A DNA stretch of 48,967 bases from Variovorax sp. CF313 (GTDB lineage: Bacteria > Pseudomonadota > Gammaproteobacteria > Burkholderiales > Burkholderiaceae_C), in assembly GCF_000282635.1 (NCBI RefSeq), contig NZ_AKIW01000082.1:1-48967 (forward strand). Direction: 5' to 3'. Numbering within the stretch: position 1 is the first letter of the stretch; the number at the start of each line of letters is the position of its first letter. The notes beneath the pieces were generated by a model, which was not told where the DNA came from, made no database searches, and saw nothing but the letters and a program-made list of their open reading frames with translations. Positions 38,473 through 47,451 of the stretch are shown here, piece by piece. The position numbers and the translations under genes are program-made.

Positions 38473-39756
38473 ATGAACGCACCACGCGACAGCATCCCCG
38501 AAACAGGCAGCGAGACCTACCTGTTCGCATCGAGCAACGGCAGCCACATCACCTGGCTGACCGACGCGCTCGGCACCCTCGGCTCCGTGGTGGTCCTCTC
38601 CCCGGAGGCGAAGTCGATCGACGAGCGCATCGCCCTTCTCGGGCCAGTGGCTGTCTTCATCGACTTCTCGCCCGACCAGAGCACCGCCGCCAACCAACTC
38701 CATCAGCGCCTCAAGCGCGACTGGCCGACGCTTCCCGTGCTGGCCACCGGCAAGTCGGCCGAGCCGGCGGCCATGCTCTCGGCCCTGCGTGCGGGCGTGG
38801 ACGACTTCGTCGACATGGCCGGGCCGCCCGCCGAGGCGGTGATCACGCTGCGTACGCTGCTCGAACGGCGCAGCACCCTGCAGGGCGGCACGCGCGGCAG
38901 CACGCTGGCGCTGCTGGGCGCGCGCGCCGGCCTCGGCGTGACCACTCTGGCCACCAGCCTCGCCCTGTCGCTGAACGACCAGCTCGCGCAGGCGCCCGCG
39001 CGCCCACAGGGGCGCAGCACGCGGCACGGCGTGGCGCTGCTCGACCTGGGCTTGCCCGCGCGTGATGGCCTGCTCTACCTCGACACGCAAAGCGGCTTCA
39101 GCTTTGTCGATGGCGTGCGCAACCTGCGCCGGCTCGACCAGACACTGCTGCACACCGCGCTGGCTCATCACACCAGCGGCGTGGCGGTGCTGCCGCTACC
39201 CGCGAGCTTGGCGCAGGTGCGCGAGATATCGCATGCCGACTCCGTCGCACTGATCAAGCGCCTGGCCGACTTCTTCGATTTCCAGATCGCCGACCTCGGC
39301 GGCTTCTCGACCATCGACTTCATGGCGCAGACGGTGCGCGAAGCCCAGCAGACCTGGGTCGTGTGCGACCAGAGCATCGGCGGCATCGTGTCCACGGCCA
39401 ACATGCTCAAGGAGCTGCGTGCGCGCGGTGTCGAGATCGAACGCCTTTCGTTGGTGGTGAACAAGTTCGATGGCCACGTGGGCCTGTCTGCCAGGGACAT
39501 CGCCGAGCGCCTTGAACTACCGCTGCGCCATGTGCTGCCCGCGCGCAGCGCGCAACTGCTCGCTGCGGCCAGCCGCGGCGAGATGCTGGTGCGCACCGCG
39601 CGCAGCGACCCCTACGCGCAGGCCGTGACGGGACTCGCCCGCAGCCTGCACCAGGAATACATGTCTGCCACGGGCCAACCCCCGGCCAAAGATCCACGCT
39701 GGGTTGCGCTCATGGCGCAAGTCACCGGCCTCTGGAAGAGTTCACACGAAGGTTGA
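38473..39756 (+). CDS. tadZ: Flp pilus localisation ATPase-like protein TadZ/CpaE
   Basis: A 427-residue protein with an N-terminal receiver-like domain (residues about 15-130) and a MinD/ParA-like domain. The P-loop is degenerate: residues 149-158 read GARAGLGVTT, so the deviant-Walker Lys is Arg151 and the nucleotide-binding Lys is Val156. VVCDQSIGGIVSTANMLKEL and LSLVVNKFDG are family features. TadZ/CpaE proteins mark the pole or assembly site for the pilus machine. The missing Lys suggests weak or no ATP hydrolysis, as reported for atypical TadZ members. Confidence 0.9.
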   Translation: MNAPRDSIPETGSETYLFASSNGSHITWLTDALGTLGSVVVLSPEAKSIDERIALLGPVAVFIDFSPDQSTAANQLHQRLKRDWPTLPVLATGKSAEPAAMLSALRAGVDDFVDMAGPPAEAVITLRTLLERRSTLQGGTRGSTLALLGARAGLGVTTLATSLALSLNDQLAQAPARPQGRSTRHGVALLDLGLPARDGLLYLDTQSGFSFVDGVRNLRRLDQTLLHTALAHHTSGVAVLPLPASLAQVREISHADSVALIKRLADFFDFQIADLGGFSTIDFMAQTVREAQQTWVVCDQSIGGIVSTANMLKELRARGVEIERLSLVVNKFDGHVGLSARDIAERLELPLRHVLPARSAQLLAAASRGEMLVRTARSDPYAQAVTGLARSLHQEYMSATGQPPAKDPRWVALMAQVTGLWKSSHEG

Positions 39757-39760
39757 GCCC

Positions 39761-41080
39761 ATGTCCACCGATATCGAATTCGCCGACGACGACCAGGCGT
39801 TCATCAATTCCCAGCAGTTCCAGGACATCAAGAGCTGGACGCATGATCACCTGCTGAGCCGCATCGAGGAGCTGGGCGCGGAATTCGGCCGCTGGTCGCG
39901 CGCCTCGATCCAGCAGTTCGTCGAGCTGGAGGTCGACAGCTTCGTGCGCCTGCGCCGCGTGCCGATCAACGACCGCGAGATGCAGCTCATCGCCGATGCG
40001 CTGACCAAGGAACTCGCGGGTTTCGGCCCGCTGGAAGACCTGCTCAACGACCCGGCCGTCGAGGACATCCTGATCAACGGCTACCAGAACGTGTACGTCT
40101 CGCGCCATGGCCTGCTGGAGCGCGAGACCGTGCGCTTTGCCGATGCCGAGCACGTCATGCGCATCGTGCGCCGCATCCTCGCGCCGCTGGGCCGCCGGCT
40201 CGACGAGTCGAACCCGATGGTCGATGCTCGCCTGCCCGACGGCGGGCGCATCAACGTGATCATCGAGCCGCTGGCCATTGACGGCCTGTCGGTGTCGATC
40301 CGCAAGTTCCGCAAGGAGCCGCTCACGCCGGCCGACATGGTGAAGCTCGGCACCTTCGACGCGGGCATGGCGCAACTGCTGGAGATCGCGGTGCGCGCGC
40401 GCTGCAACATCCTCGTGAGCGGGGGCACCAGCTCGGGCAAGACCTCGCTGCTCAATGCGCTCGCCAGCTTCATCCCGGCGCGCGAGCGCGTCATCACCAT
40501 CGAGGACACGGCGGAACTGTCCCTCGGCACCAGCCACGTGGTGCGGCTCGAAAGCCGTCCAGGCGGCTTCGACGGCACGGGCGTTGTGTCGATCCGCGAC
40601 CTGCTGCGCAACAGCCTTCGCATGCGGCCCGACCGCATCATCGTGGGTGAAGTGCGCGGCGCCGAGGTGATCGAGATGATGCAGGCCATGAACACGGGCC
40701 ATGAGGGCTCGATGGGCACCATCCACGCCAGCTCGCCACGCGAGTGCCTGTACCGCCTCGAGATGCTTGCAGGCTTCGCCGGCTACCAGGGCAGCGAAGT
40801 GAGCCTGCGACGGCAGATCGCCAACGCCATCGATTTCATCGTGCAGATCGGACGGTTGTCGAACGGTCAACGGCGCATCATCTCTCTGAGCGAAGTCACC
40901 GGCGTCAACGACAACGTGGTGGCGATGCAGGAGCTGTACCGATACGAACCGATCGCCTCGCCCGACGGCGAGGAGCGTGACCGCTGGGTGTCACTCGGCA
41001 TCGCGCCGCACTCGCCGAAGATCACGCGCTTTCGCCAGTCGCTGGCGCGTTCGCAGCATGGAGGAGACGGCCGTGCATGA
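39761..41080 (+). CDS. cpaF: Flp pilus secretion ATPase CpaF/TadA
   Basis: A 439-residue hexameric secretion ATPase of the VirB11/GspE superfamily. Walker A is G221-GTSSGK227-T, the Asp-box is TIEDTAEL, Walker B is RPDRIIVGEVRGAEVIEM and the His-box is MGTIHASSPREC. The N-terminal ~130 residues form the all-helical/winged CpaF domain with GFGPLEDLLNDPAVEDILINGY. It powers pilus extension (and possibly retraction) with TadB/TadC. Its 3' end overlaps tadB by 8 bp. Confidence 0.96.
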   Translation: MSTDIEFADDDQAFINSQQFQDIKSWTHDHLLSRIEELGAEFGRWSRASIQQFVELEVDSFVRLRRVPINDREMQLIADALTKELAGFGPLEDLLNDPAVEDILINGYQNVYVSRHGLLERETVRFADAEHVMRIVRRILAPLGRRLDESNPMVDARLPDGGRINVIIEPLAIDGLSVSIRKFRKEPLTPADMVKLGTFDAGMAQLLEIAVRARCNILVSGGTSSGKTSLLNALASFIPARERVITIEDTAELSLGTSHVVRLESRPGGFDGTGVVSIRDLLRNSLRMRPDRIIVGEVRGAEVIEMMQAMNTGHEGSMGTIHASSPRECLYRLEMLAGFAGYQGSEVSLRRQIANAIDFIVQIGRLSNGQRRIISLSEVTGVNDNVVAMQELYRYEPIASPDGEERDRWVSLGIAPHSPKITRFRQSLARSQHGGDGRA

Positions 41081-42071
41081 AGTCTTGCTCGCGGTAGCCT
41101 GCATTGCGCTGCTGCTGGCGGCGGCGGGGCTGCTGCTTTGGCAATGGGCGAAGAATCGGCAGATGCGGCAGGCGACCGAGCGGCACTTGAACCAGCAGAT
41201 CCTCGCCACCAATACGGCCGCCACGGCATCGGCCATTCCGATGCCGATGCGGGACCTTCCCGGCGAGGGCCTTGCCTCAAGCCTGACCACGGACCCTTGG
41301 TTCGATGGGGAGGCGGCATCCGCCAACGCTACCCGCACCGGTCTGCTCGAACGGGTGATCCCCGGGTGGATGGTGGGCGTGATCGAGCCGCGCACCATCG
41401 TCTTCGCGCTGGCCATCATTGCCGGACTCGGCCTGCTGGTCGGCATCCTGGTCGGATGGCTTGGCGCGCTGGGCGTGCTGTTCCTGCTGGTGCTGATAGC
41501 GAGCTTCACTCTGTGGCTGCAACTGCAGAAGTTCCGCCGCAAACTGATCCACCAGCTCCCCGGCTACATCGACGCCATGGTGCGCCTGATCACCGTCGGC
41601 AACTCCACGCAGGCGGCATTTCAGCTGGCGATTCCCACCACGCAGGCGCCGCTGCGTGGCCATCTTGAGCGCTCGGCAGCGCTGGTGCGCGCGGGCATGG
41701 ACCTGGACCGCGCGCTGCACCAGACGGCCACCAGCGTGCGCATCGAGGAGATGTACCTGCTTGCCTCGATCCTGGGCCTGGGCGTGCGCTACGGCGGTCG
41801 CGCCGACTTGTTGCTGGAGCGCGTGGGCAATTTCATGCGCGACCGCGAGCAGGCGGAGCAGGAGCTCACCGCCATGTCCTCGGAGACGCGGCTGTCGGCC
41901 TGGATTCTTGGCCTGCTGCCCGTGGGCGTGGGCGCCTTCCTGATCCTCACCAACCCCAGTTACTTCATGGGGATGTGGAACGACGACACGGGCCGCATCC
42001 TGATCTTTTCCTCGGTGGGCCTGCAACTGACAGGCGCCGCCCTGCTCTACCGGCTGGCAAGGCTGACATGA
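41073..42071 (+). CDS. tadB: Flp pilus inner-membrane platform protein TadB
   Basis: A 332-residue GspF-type platform protein with an N-terminal helix, two central helices (about residues 105-150) and a C-terminal pair. The T2SSF domain includes PGYIDAMVRLITVGNSTQAAFQLA and GVRYGGRADLLLERVGNFMRDR. The GTG at 41073 is preferred because GGAGGAGA precedes it at good spacing; an in-frame ATG at 41058 lies within that purine run. It overlaps cpaF by 8 bp and tadC by four (ATGA). Confidence 0.92.
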   Translation: MHEVLLAVACIALLLAAAGLLLWQWAKNRQMRQATERHLNQQILATNTAATASAIPMPMRDLPGEGLASSLTTDPWFDGEAASANATRTGLLERVIPGWMVGVIEPRTIVFALAIIAGLGLLVGILVGWLGALGVLFLLVLIASFTLWLQLQKFRRKLIHQLPGYIDAMVRLITVGNSTQAAFQLAIPTTQAPLRGHLERSAALVRAGMDLDRALHQTATSVRIEEMYLLASILGLGVRYGGRADLLLERVGNFMRDREQAEQELTAMSSETRLSAWILGLLPVGVGAFLILTNPSYFMGMWNDDTGRILIFSSVGLQLTGAALLYRLARLT

Positions 42072-43030
42072 GCTTGACGCCCAATCAGCTGGCCATCTTC
42101 AGCCTCATGCTGCTGGCGCTCGGCCTGGTAGTTGGCGCCGGTGCACTCATCGCCGCCGAACTCCGCCGCACGCGCAGCGGGCAGGTCATCGGCCGGGCCA
42201 TCCGGCAGACAGCCGTCGTGCCCGATCCGAAATCTCCCGTGGAGCCGGACACTGACCCCGACGCGCCTTTCAAACCTGAACTGGACCTCCCATTCCACTG
42301 GCTGAATTCGCGGCTCGGCCGCGCCTTGGTGGCTGACGAAGACCGCAACCTCATCGATCAGTGCGGCCTTCCGTCAAAGCGGGCGCAACTGGTCTTCCTG
42401 GTTGCGCGGATCTCGCTCGCCTTCCTGCTCCCGCTGCTCGCCTATGTCTTCTGGAGCGGCGGGCACACGCAGAGCACCGTCACCATCGTCCTGTCGGCGG
42501 CGGCCGCCATCGGGTTCATGGCGCCCAAGTGGGTGCTCGGCCGGATCGCTGCCGGTCGGCGGGAGCGCGCGGCACGGGAGCTGCCTTTGTTTATCGACCT
42601 GCTGCGCCTGCTGCAGGGCGTGGGCCTGAGCCTGGACCAGAGCCTGCAGATCATGGCGACCGATTTCTCGCACGTGCTGCGTGTGCTGGGCTACGAGCTG
42701 GGCATCGCGAATGCGCAGTACAGCCAGGGCCGCACCCGCGAGCATTCGCTGCATCGCCTCGCGACGCTGCACAAGAACGAGAACCTGCGCGGCCTCGTCT
42801 CGCTGCTGGTGCAGGTCGACCGGCACGGCGGTGCGGTGCAGGAACCGCTGCGTGTCTTCAGCGACCGGCTACGCGAACACCGCCGCTCGGAGATGAAGGA
42901 GCGCATCGGAAAAATCACCGTGAAGATGACCGGCGTCATGGTGACCACGCTGCTGCCGGCGCTGGTCATTGTCACCGCAGGGCCGGGCTTCATCGCGATA
43001 TTCCGTTCACTGGGAGCCATCGGCAAATGA
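42068..43030 (+). CDS. tadC: Flp pilus inner-membrane platform protein TadC
   Basis: A 320-residue partner of TadB. An N-terminal helix, two central helices (LVARISLAFLLPLLAYVFW, IVLSAAAAIGFMAPKWVLG) and a C-terminal helix surround a T2SSF domain (ARELPLFIDLLRLLQGVGLSLDQSLQIMA). The conserved end reads KMTGVMVTTLLPALVIVTAGPGF. It overlaps tadB and tadD by four bases each, showing strict translational coupling. Confidence 0.93.
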   Translation: MSLTPNQLAIFSLMLLALGLVVGAGALIAAELRRTRSGQVIGRAIRQTAVVPDPKSPVEPDTDPDAPFKPELDLPFHWLNSRLGRALVADEDRNLIDQCGLPSKRAQLVFLVARISLAFLLPLLAYVFWSGGHTQSTVTIVLSAAAAIGFMAPKWVLGRIAAGRRERAARELPLFIDLLRLLQGVGLSLDQSLQIMATDFSHVLRVLGYELGIANAQYSQGRTREHSLHRLATLHKNENLRGLVSLLVQVDRHGGAVQEPLRVFSDRLREHRRSEMKERIGKITVKMTGVMVTTLLPALVIVTAGPGFIAIFRSLGAIGK

Positions 43031-43998
43031 ACACACTCGACTTTTCCATGTGCACGCACCGTGCCGGCCGACTGCTGGCCTGCGCCGTCGCCACGGCCGC
43101 CGCCATGGCCATCACCGGGTGCGGCGCGCTCAAGGACCAGTACGCCGCCAGTGCCGATGCGCAGCAGCGCGCATCGGCCGAGGCGGCCGCCGACACCAAG
43201 GCCGGCGCCGCCGTCGACACCAAGGCCACCTACCTCAAGCTCGTCGAGCAGATGCAGAAGGAAGGCTTGTGGTTCGCCTCGCTGGCGCACATCGACGCGC
43301 TCGAGCAGCGTTGGGGCATCTCGCCCGAATCAACGCGCATGCGCGCCGATGCCTTGCGCCAGACTGGCCAGGCCGCATTGAGCGAGCAAGCCTACAAGCG
43401 CCTGATGGGCACGCCGCTCGAAGGCGCTGGCTACCGCGGCCTCGGCCTGCTGGCGGGCGCACGCGGCGCCTACTCCGAAGCCATTCAGTTGCTGAAGCAA
43501 GCCCAGCGCCTGACACCCACTGACGCCCTGCTGCTCAGCGACCTGGGCTACGCCAGTCTGCGCGCGGGACAGATCGCTGACGCGCGGCTGCCGCTGATGC
43601 AGGCCCTGCAGCTGCGCCCCGACAACGCCCAGGCCCAGTCCAATCTCGCGCTCTACCTCGAAGTCACAGACCAGGGCGAGCAGGCGAGCAAGCTGATGGA
43701 GGCCAACCGCATGTCCGACGCGGCCCGCGCGGCGGTACGGGACGCGGCGCGGCAACTGCGCGCAGGTGGCGCGGTGCCGTTCGGGGCGACCGGCGCTTCG
43801 CCGGCGCCCCTTGCCGCGCGTCCGTTTCCGAACACCAAAGAACTCGCACGCGAAGACCTTGCGCCACCGCCGCTGATGCTCAAGGCCTCGCGCTGGTCCG
43901 GCGTGGGTGGCATCCGCACGGCCAGCCAACTCAATCCGTCCGTAGCCGATGCGGCGGTCTCCCTTTCGCCGAATTCGACTTCACGAGGCACACCATGA
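43027..43998 (+). CDS. tadD: TPR lipoprotein TadD
   Basis: A 323-residue lipoprotein (lipobox AITGC, Cys32) with TPR repeats over residues about 75-230, including ALLLSDLGYASLRAGQIADARLPLMQALQLRPDNAQAQSNL across two repeats. TadD-type proteins help secretin assembly. The C-terminal ~90 residues are Pro/Ala-rich with no clear domain. It overlaps tadC and the next gene by four bases each. Confidence 0.9.
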   Translation: MNTLDFSMCTHRAGRLLACAVATAAAMAITGCGALKDQYAASADAQQRASAEAAADTKAGAAVDTKATYLKLVEQMQKEGLWFASLAHIDALEQRWGISPESTRMRADALRQTGQAALSEQAYKRLMGTPLEGAGYRGLGLLAGARGAYSEAIQLLKQAQRLTPTDALLLSDLGYASLRAGQIADARLPLMQALQLRPDNAQAQSNLALYLEVTDQGEQASKLMEANRMSDAARAAVRDAARQLRAGGAVPFGATGASPAPLAARPFPNTKELAREDLAPPPLMLKASRWSGVGGIRTASQLNPSVADAAVSLSPNSTSRGTP

Positions 43999-44390
43999 GA
44001 AATGCACACGCCAACCGTCTCGCCGCACTGCCCGCATTCGGTCTCGCAGCCGTCCTGATGGTCGCCGCGCCTATGGCCCTCGCACAGCAACCGGCACCGG
44101 CCAACGCACAGGAACCTGCGTCCACTCCTGCGCCGCCACAGGGACAGGAAGCCATGGCCGAAGCCGAAGAGCCCACTTACGAACGGCTGCAGGTGGGCGA
44201 CGCCACACAGGGCCTGCTCGCATGGCAGCGCGGCGGCGAGATCGCGTCCCCAACGCCACGCACCATTGCCGGCAACGTCGCAAATCGCAGCTACGAGCGC
44301 TACTTGAAGAGCTTCGAGTTTCCGATCCCGGAGCGCATGACGTCGTCCGTCAAGTCGGCATCGGGCGGTGGTGGCGCTTCGCCCAAGTAA
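43995..44390 (+). CDS. DUF3613-like Tad-cluster periplasmic protein
   Basis: A 131-residue protein with a signal peptide (cut near ALA-QQ), a Pro/Ala/Glu-rich spacer and a short conserved C-terminal domain. The domain has the pattern GDATQGLLAWQRGGE ... SYERYLKSFEFPIPE, which resembles DUF3613 proteins found in Tad loci of beta- and gammaproteobacteria. The function is unknown; a structural or accessory role in pilus assembly is inferred from context. The start overlaps tadD (ATGA). Confidence 0.75.
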   Translation: MRNAHANRLAALPAFGLAAVLMVAAPMALAQQPAPANAQEPASTPAPPQGQEAMAEAEEPTYERLQVGDATQGLLAWQRGGEIASPTPRTIAGNVANRSYERYLKSFEFPIPERMTSSVKSASGGGGASPK

Positions 44391-44408
44391 GTACACCCGG
44401 GCATCTCC

Positions 44409-44882
44409 ATGATCACCACACGCCTTCGCACCCGCGCACACGCCCAGCGTGGCGCGTACGCGGTCGAGTTCGCGATGGTGTTCCTGATCTTCTTTACGTT
44501 GCTCTACGGGATCATCAGCTACGGCATGCTGTTCGCGTTTCGCCTGGGGCTGCAGAACGCGGCGGAAGATGGTGCGCGCGCGGCGCTGCGCTACCAGCCC
44601 ACCCTGCCGGCGCGCATCACCCAGGCCCAGACGGCTGCAACGGTGAGCAGCAACTGGATGCCGGCCATCGTGGCGCGCAACGTCAATGCCACCGTATGCG
44701 GGGTGGTCGCCAACAACTGCACCACGCCCACCTGCGGCGCCACCTGGGACACCCGCTGCCAGATGGTCGTGACCGTCACGGCCACCAATCTGCAGCTCCT
44801 GCTGCCGCCATTCCCGAGCTTCGCCATTCCCGACCAGATCGTCGGCAAGGCCAGCATGCTGCTCGACGGGAGGGCGCCATGA
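44409..44882 (+). CDS. tadE: TadE-family pseudopilin
   Basis: A 157-residue minor pilin. The N-terminal prepilin-like segment QRGAYAVEFAMVFLIFFTLLYGIISYG has the Glu five residues after the probable cleavage site. The segment after the helix, QNAAEDGARAALR, is conserved in TadE. The C-terminal half contains four Cys (VCGVVANNC, PTCGATWDTRC), probably disulfide-bonded in the periplasm. It overlaps the next pseudopilin gene by four bases. Confidence 0.9.
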   Translation: MITTRLRTRAHAQRGAYAVEFAMVFLIFFTLLYGIISYGMLFAFRLGLQNAAEDGARAALRYQPTLPARITQAQTAATVSSNWMPAIVARNVNATVCGVVANNCTTPTCGATWDTRCQMVVTVTATNLQLLLPPFPSFAIPDQIVGKASMLLDGRAP

Positions 44883-45391
44883 ATGCAGCTGGACGTCCGA
44901 ATGGCGACAGAGGCGTGACCACGCGCGGCCGACAGCGCGGCGTGGCCGCCATCGAATTCGCGCTGGTCTTCGTCGTGCTCTTCAGCGTGCTGTACGCGCT
45001 CGCGACCTTCGGGGCGGTGCTCTACACGCAGCAGTCGGTCACGCGCGCCTCCGAGGACGGTGCGCGGGCCGTCGGCCTCCTGACGCCGCCACCGACGGCG
45101 GCCGACCAGCGGGTCAAGGACGCCGTGTACGACTCGCTGGCCAACTCGCTCGTCACTCCCGTTTCGGCCAACACCAGCGCGGCGACCCGGCGCAGCTGGA
45201 TCGTCTCCAACGTCACGGTGGACGTGACCCGCAGCGACCCCGGCAGCCCCGGGGCCTACATCCGCTACGTCGTCATCGTGAGCTATCCGTACAGCGCGAA
45301 TCAACTGCTGCCGACGATGCCGTTTGTGGGCCAGTGGGTGTTGCCCGATCAATTGCGAAGCCGGACGACCGCCGCGCTTCGCTCTTCCTGA
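44879..45391 (+). CDS. tadF: TadE/TadF-family pseudopilin
   Basis: A 170-residue minor pilin with a longer, basic leader (MNAAGRPNGDRGVTTRGRQRG) before VAAIEFALVFVVLFSVLYALATFG and then SVTRASEDGARAVG. It is clearly homologous to the preceding TadE but lacks the Cys-rich C-terminal part. Both are expected substrates of the cluster's prepilin peptidase. The TadF label rests on position as much as sequence. Confidence 0.85.
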   Translation: MNAAGRPNGDRGVTTRGRQRGVAAIEFALVFVVLFSVLYALATFGAVLYTQQSVTRASEDGARAVGLLTPPPTAADQRVKDAVYDSLANSLVTPVSANTSAATRRSWIVSNVTVDVTRSDPGSPGAYIRYVVIVSYPYSANQLLPTMPFVGQWVLPDQLRSRTTAALRSS

Positions 45392-45406
45392 AGGGGCGCC
45401 ATCGCC

Positions 45407-47434
45407 ATGCATGTTGTGCTCCGCAGTTCCTCTCCCCATACGCGATCTCGCGGTTCGATCCTCGTCAACACGGCCATCGCGTTGAGCCTGATCGTCATCA
45501 CGCTGATCGGCACCGAGATCGGCTTCATGTACTTCATGAAACGGGAGTTCCAGAAGACTGCGGACCTTGCCGCGCTGGCGGGTGCACAGCAGATCCGCGG
45601 CGGGTGCGTGGCCGCAGTTGCAGCCGCGCAGCTGAACGCTAACGGCTCGGCAGGCGGCGCTCCCGCCAACATGCCGGTGGGCCTCACGCTGGCTGCGGGA
45701 GAGGTGCAATGCGGCTACTGGGACAAGGACACGAGCTTCCAGACACCAGCTGTCACGGGCGCGGCCAACGCGGTGCGCGTGAGCTTTCAGAAGGCATCAC
45801 CCACACTGCTGTCGTTCTTCACGGGCAACCGGCTCATCAACGTCACCGCCGTGGCGGCTTTGAGCGCGCCGCTTGCCGAGTTCTCCGTGGGTAGCAAGCT
45901 CATCACCGTCAGCGGTGATTCGACGCTGGGACGTCTGCTCAAGGGCATCGGACTGGATCTGTCGGGCACGTCCCTGGTTGCCTATGACGGGTTGGCCCAG
46001 GTCAAGATCACGCCTAGCGGGCTGCTGGCCGCGCTTCGCATTCCGGTTGCCGCCGACATCGGTGTTGGCGAGCTGAACACGCTACTCGCGGGCCGCTCGG
46101 TGATGCTGGGCGATTTGCTCAACGCCATCGTGACGGTGGCGGGCCAGGACAGTTTGCTCAGCAGCAACATCGCATTGCTGCAGGCGATCCAGGCCAAGCT
46201 CGGGCTCACCAATCTGCCGGTGCAGTTGGGCTCGCTCGCCGACGGTCCTCGCGGCCTGTTCGCGCAGATCGTCTCGCCGGGCGGCAGCGGAAGCAGCGCG
46301 TTGAACGTGGGCGTGAGTGCACTGGACCTGCTTTACACCTCGATCGGCGTGGCAACCTCGCAGCACGCCGTCGACACGGGGCTCAACATCAACCTGCTGG
46401 GCCTCGCGAAGGTCACCACCCAGGTGACGGTGATCGAGCCACCGTCCGTGGCCATCGGTGGCATCGGGGCCAAGGCCTACAACGCGCAGGTTCGCAGCTT
46501 CATCCATGTAACTGACGCCGGGCTACTCGGCTCGCTGGTCAAGCTTGATCTGCCAATCGTTCTCGACGCGGTCACGGGCACTGGCACGATCGTCGACATG
46601 TGCACTCCCGCGCTGCAGGACCCGGTAAGCGGCAAGGATCGCGTGAAGTTCAACGTCAGCAGCAAGATCGCGAACGTGTGCGTAGGACAGGTCGCGTTAA
46701 CGGACCTGTTTTCCAAGTCGACGGTCTGCAGCTATCCGGCCACGCTGAAGGACATGGAGCTCATCAACGTGCTGGGCCTGCTTAAGGTGAACAACCATTT
46801 GGACCTGGGCGTGCTGAAAGCCCCCGACGCTCAGTTGACCCTCGCCGAGGGTGAGACCGGAACGACATCGAGCAACAACCTGCAACTGGGCACGCTTGTG
46901 TCGGACCTCCTGGGCCAGCTGAGCAACCTGCTCTTCGGAGGGCTGGCGCCGACAGGCACTCCCAGTAGCGGAGATCTAGACAACCTCACCAACCAGATCT
47001 GGGATCAAACGGCTACCGTCTGTTCAGCAGATACGTCCTCTTGCCGCGCCCTACGACTCGACCAAGCTCGCACTGTTATCGCTCAAAACTCGCAAAACAG
47101 CGGCTTACTCACAGGCTTGTTAAATGGGTTGACGGGCCTTCTTACAAGCGTTACCAATCCATGTTCAGGCGTGATTCTTCTCGGCGGCGGCGACGTCAAT
47201 GGGTGCAAGAGCATGATCAAAGACACCCTGAGCAAAACAACGGACGCCACTACGGGCGGGAAAGTTTCAAATGCACTGGCCGTCCTGGCGGGATTGCTAA
47301 AGCCGCTCCTCGACGCCATCGGCTCGTCGGTCCTCACTCCTCTCCTGACAAACGTACTCGGCATCAACCTCGGCCAGATCGACGTGAACCTGAAGTCGCT
47401 CGACTGCAAGGGCCTGCCCATGCTGGTGTATTGA
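45407..47434 (+). CDS. tadG: TadG-like pilus assembly protein
   Basis: A 675-residue protein with an N-terminal TadG-type segment (RGSILVNTAIALSLIVITLIGTEIGF then MKREFQKTADLAALAGAQQI). A large periplasmic region of beta-rich and Leu/Gly/Ser-rich stretches follows. No DxSxS metal-adhesion motif was seen, unlike vWA-bearing TadG proteins. Repeated hydrophobic Leu-rich segments (for example LLTGLLNGLTGLLTSV) occur in the C-terminal 200 residues. Codon use there (about 46970-47330) is visibly more AT-rich than in the first half. The Cys residues near the end suggest disulfides. It is the last structural gene of the pilus cluster. Confidence 0.85.
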   Translation: MHVVLRSSSPHTRSRGSILVNTAIALSLIVITLIGTEIGFMYFMKREFQKTADLAALAGAQQIRGGCVAAVAAAQLNANGSAGGAPANMPVGLTLAAGEVQCGYWDKDTSFQTPAVTGAANAVRVSFQKASPTLLSFFTGNRLINVTAVAALSAPLAEFSVGSKLITVSGDSTLGRLLKGIGLDLSGTSLVAYDGLAQVKITPSGLLAALRIPVAADIGVGELNTLLAGRSVMLGDLLNAIVTVAGQDSLLSSNIALLQAIQAKLGLTNLPVQLGSLADGPRGLFAQIVSPGGSGSSALNVGVSALDLLYTSIGVATSQHAVDTGLNINLLGLAKVTTQVTVIEPPSVAIGGIGAKAYNAQVRSFIHVTDAGLLGSLVKLDLPIVLDAVTGTGTIVDMCTPALQDPVSGKDRVKFNVSSKIANVCVGQVALTDLFSKSTVCSYPATLKDMELINVLGLLKVNNHLDLGVLKAPDAQLTLAEGETGTTSSNNLQLGTLVSDLLGQLSNLLFGGLAPTGTPSSGDLDNLTNQIWDQTATVCSADTSSCRALRLDQARTVIAQNSQNSGLLTGLLNGLTGLLTSVTNPCSGVILLGGGDVNGCKSMIKDTLSKTTDATTGGKVSNALAVLAGLLKPLLDAIGSSVLTPLLTNVLGINLGQIDVNLKSLDCKGLPMLVY

Positions 47435-47451
47435 CACTCCGTTCCTCTCCG

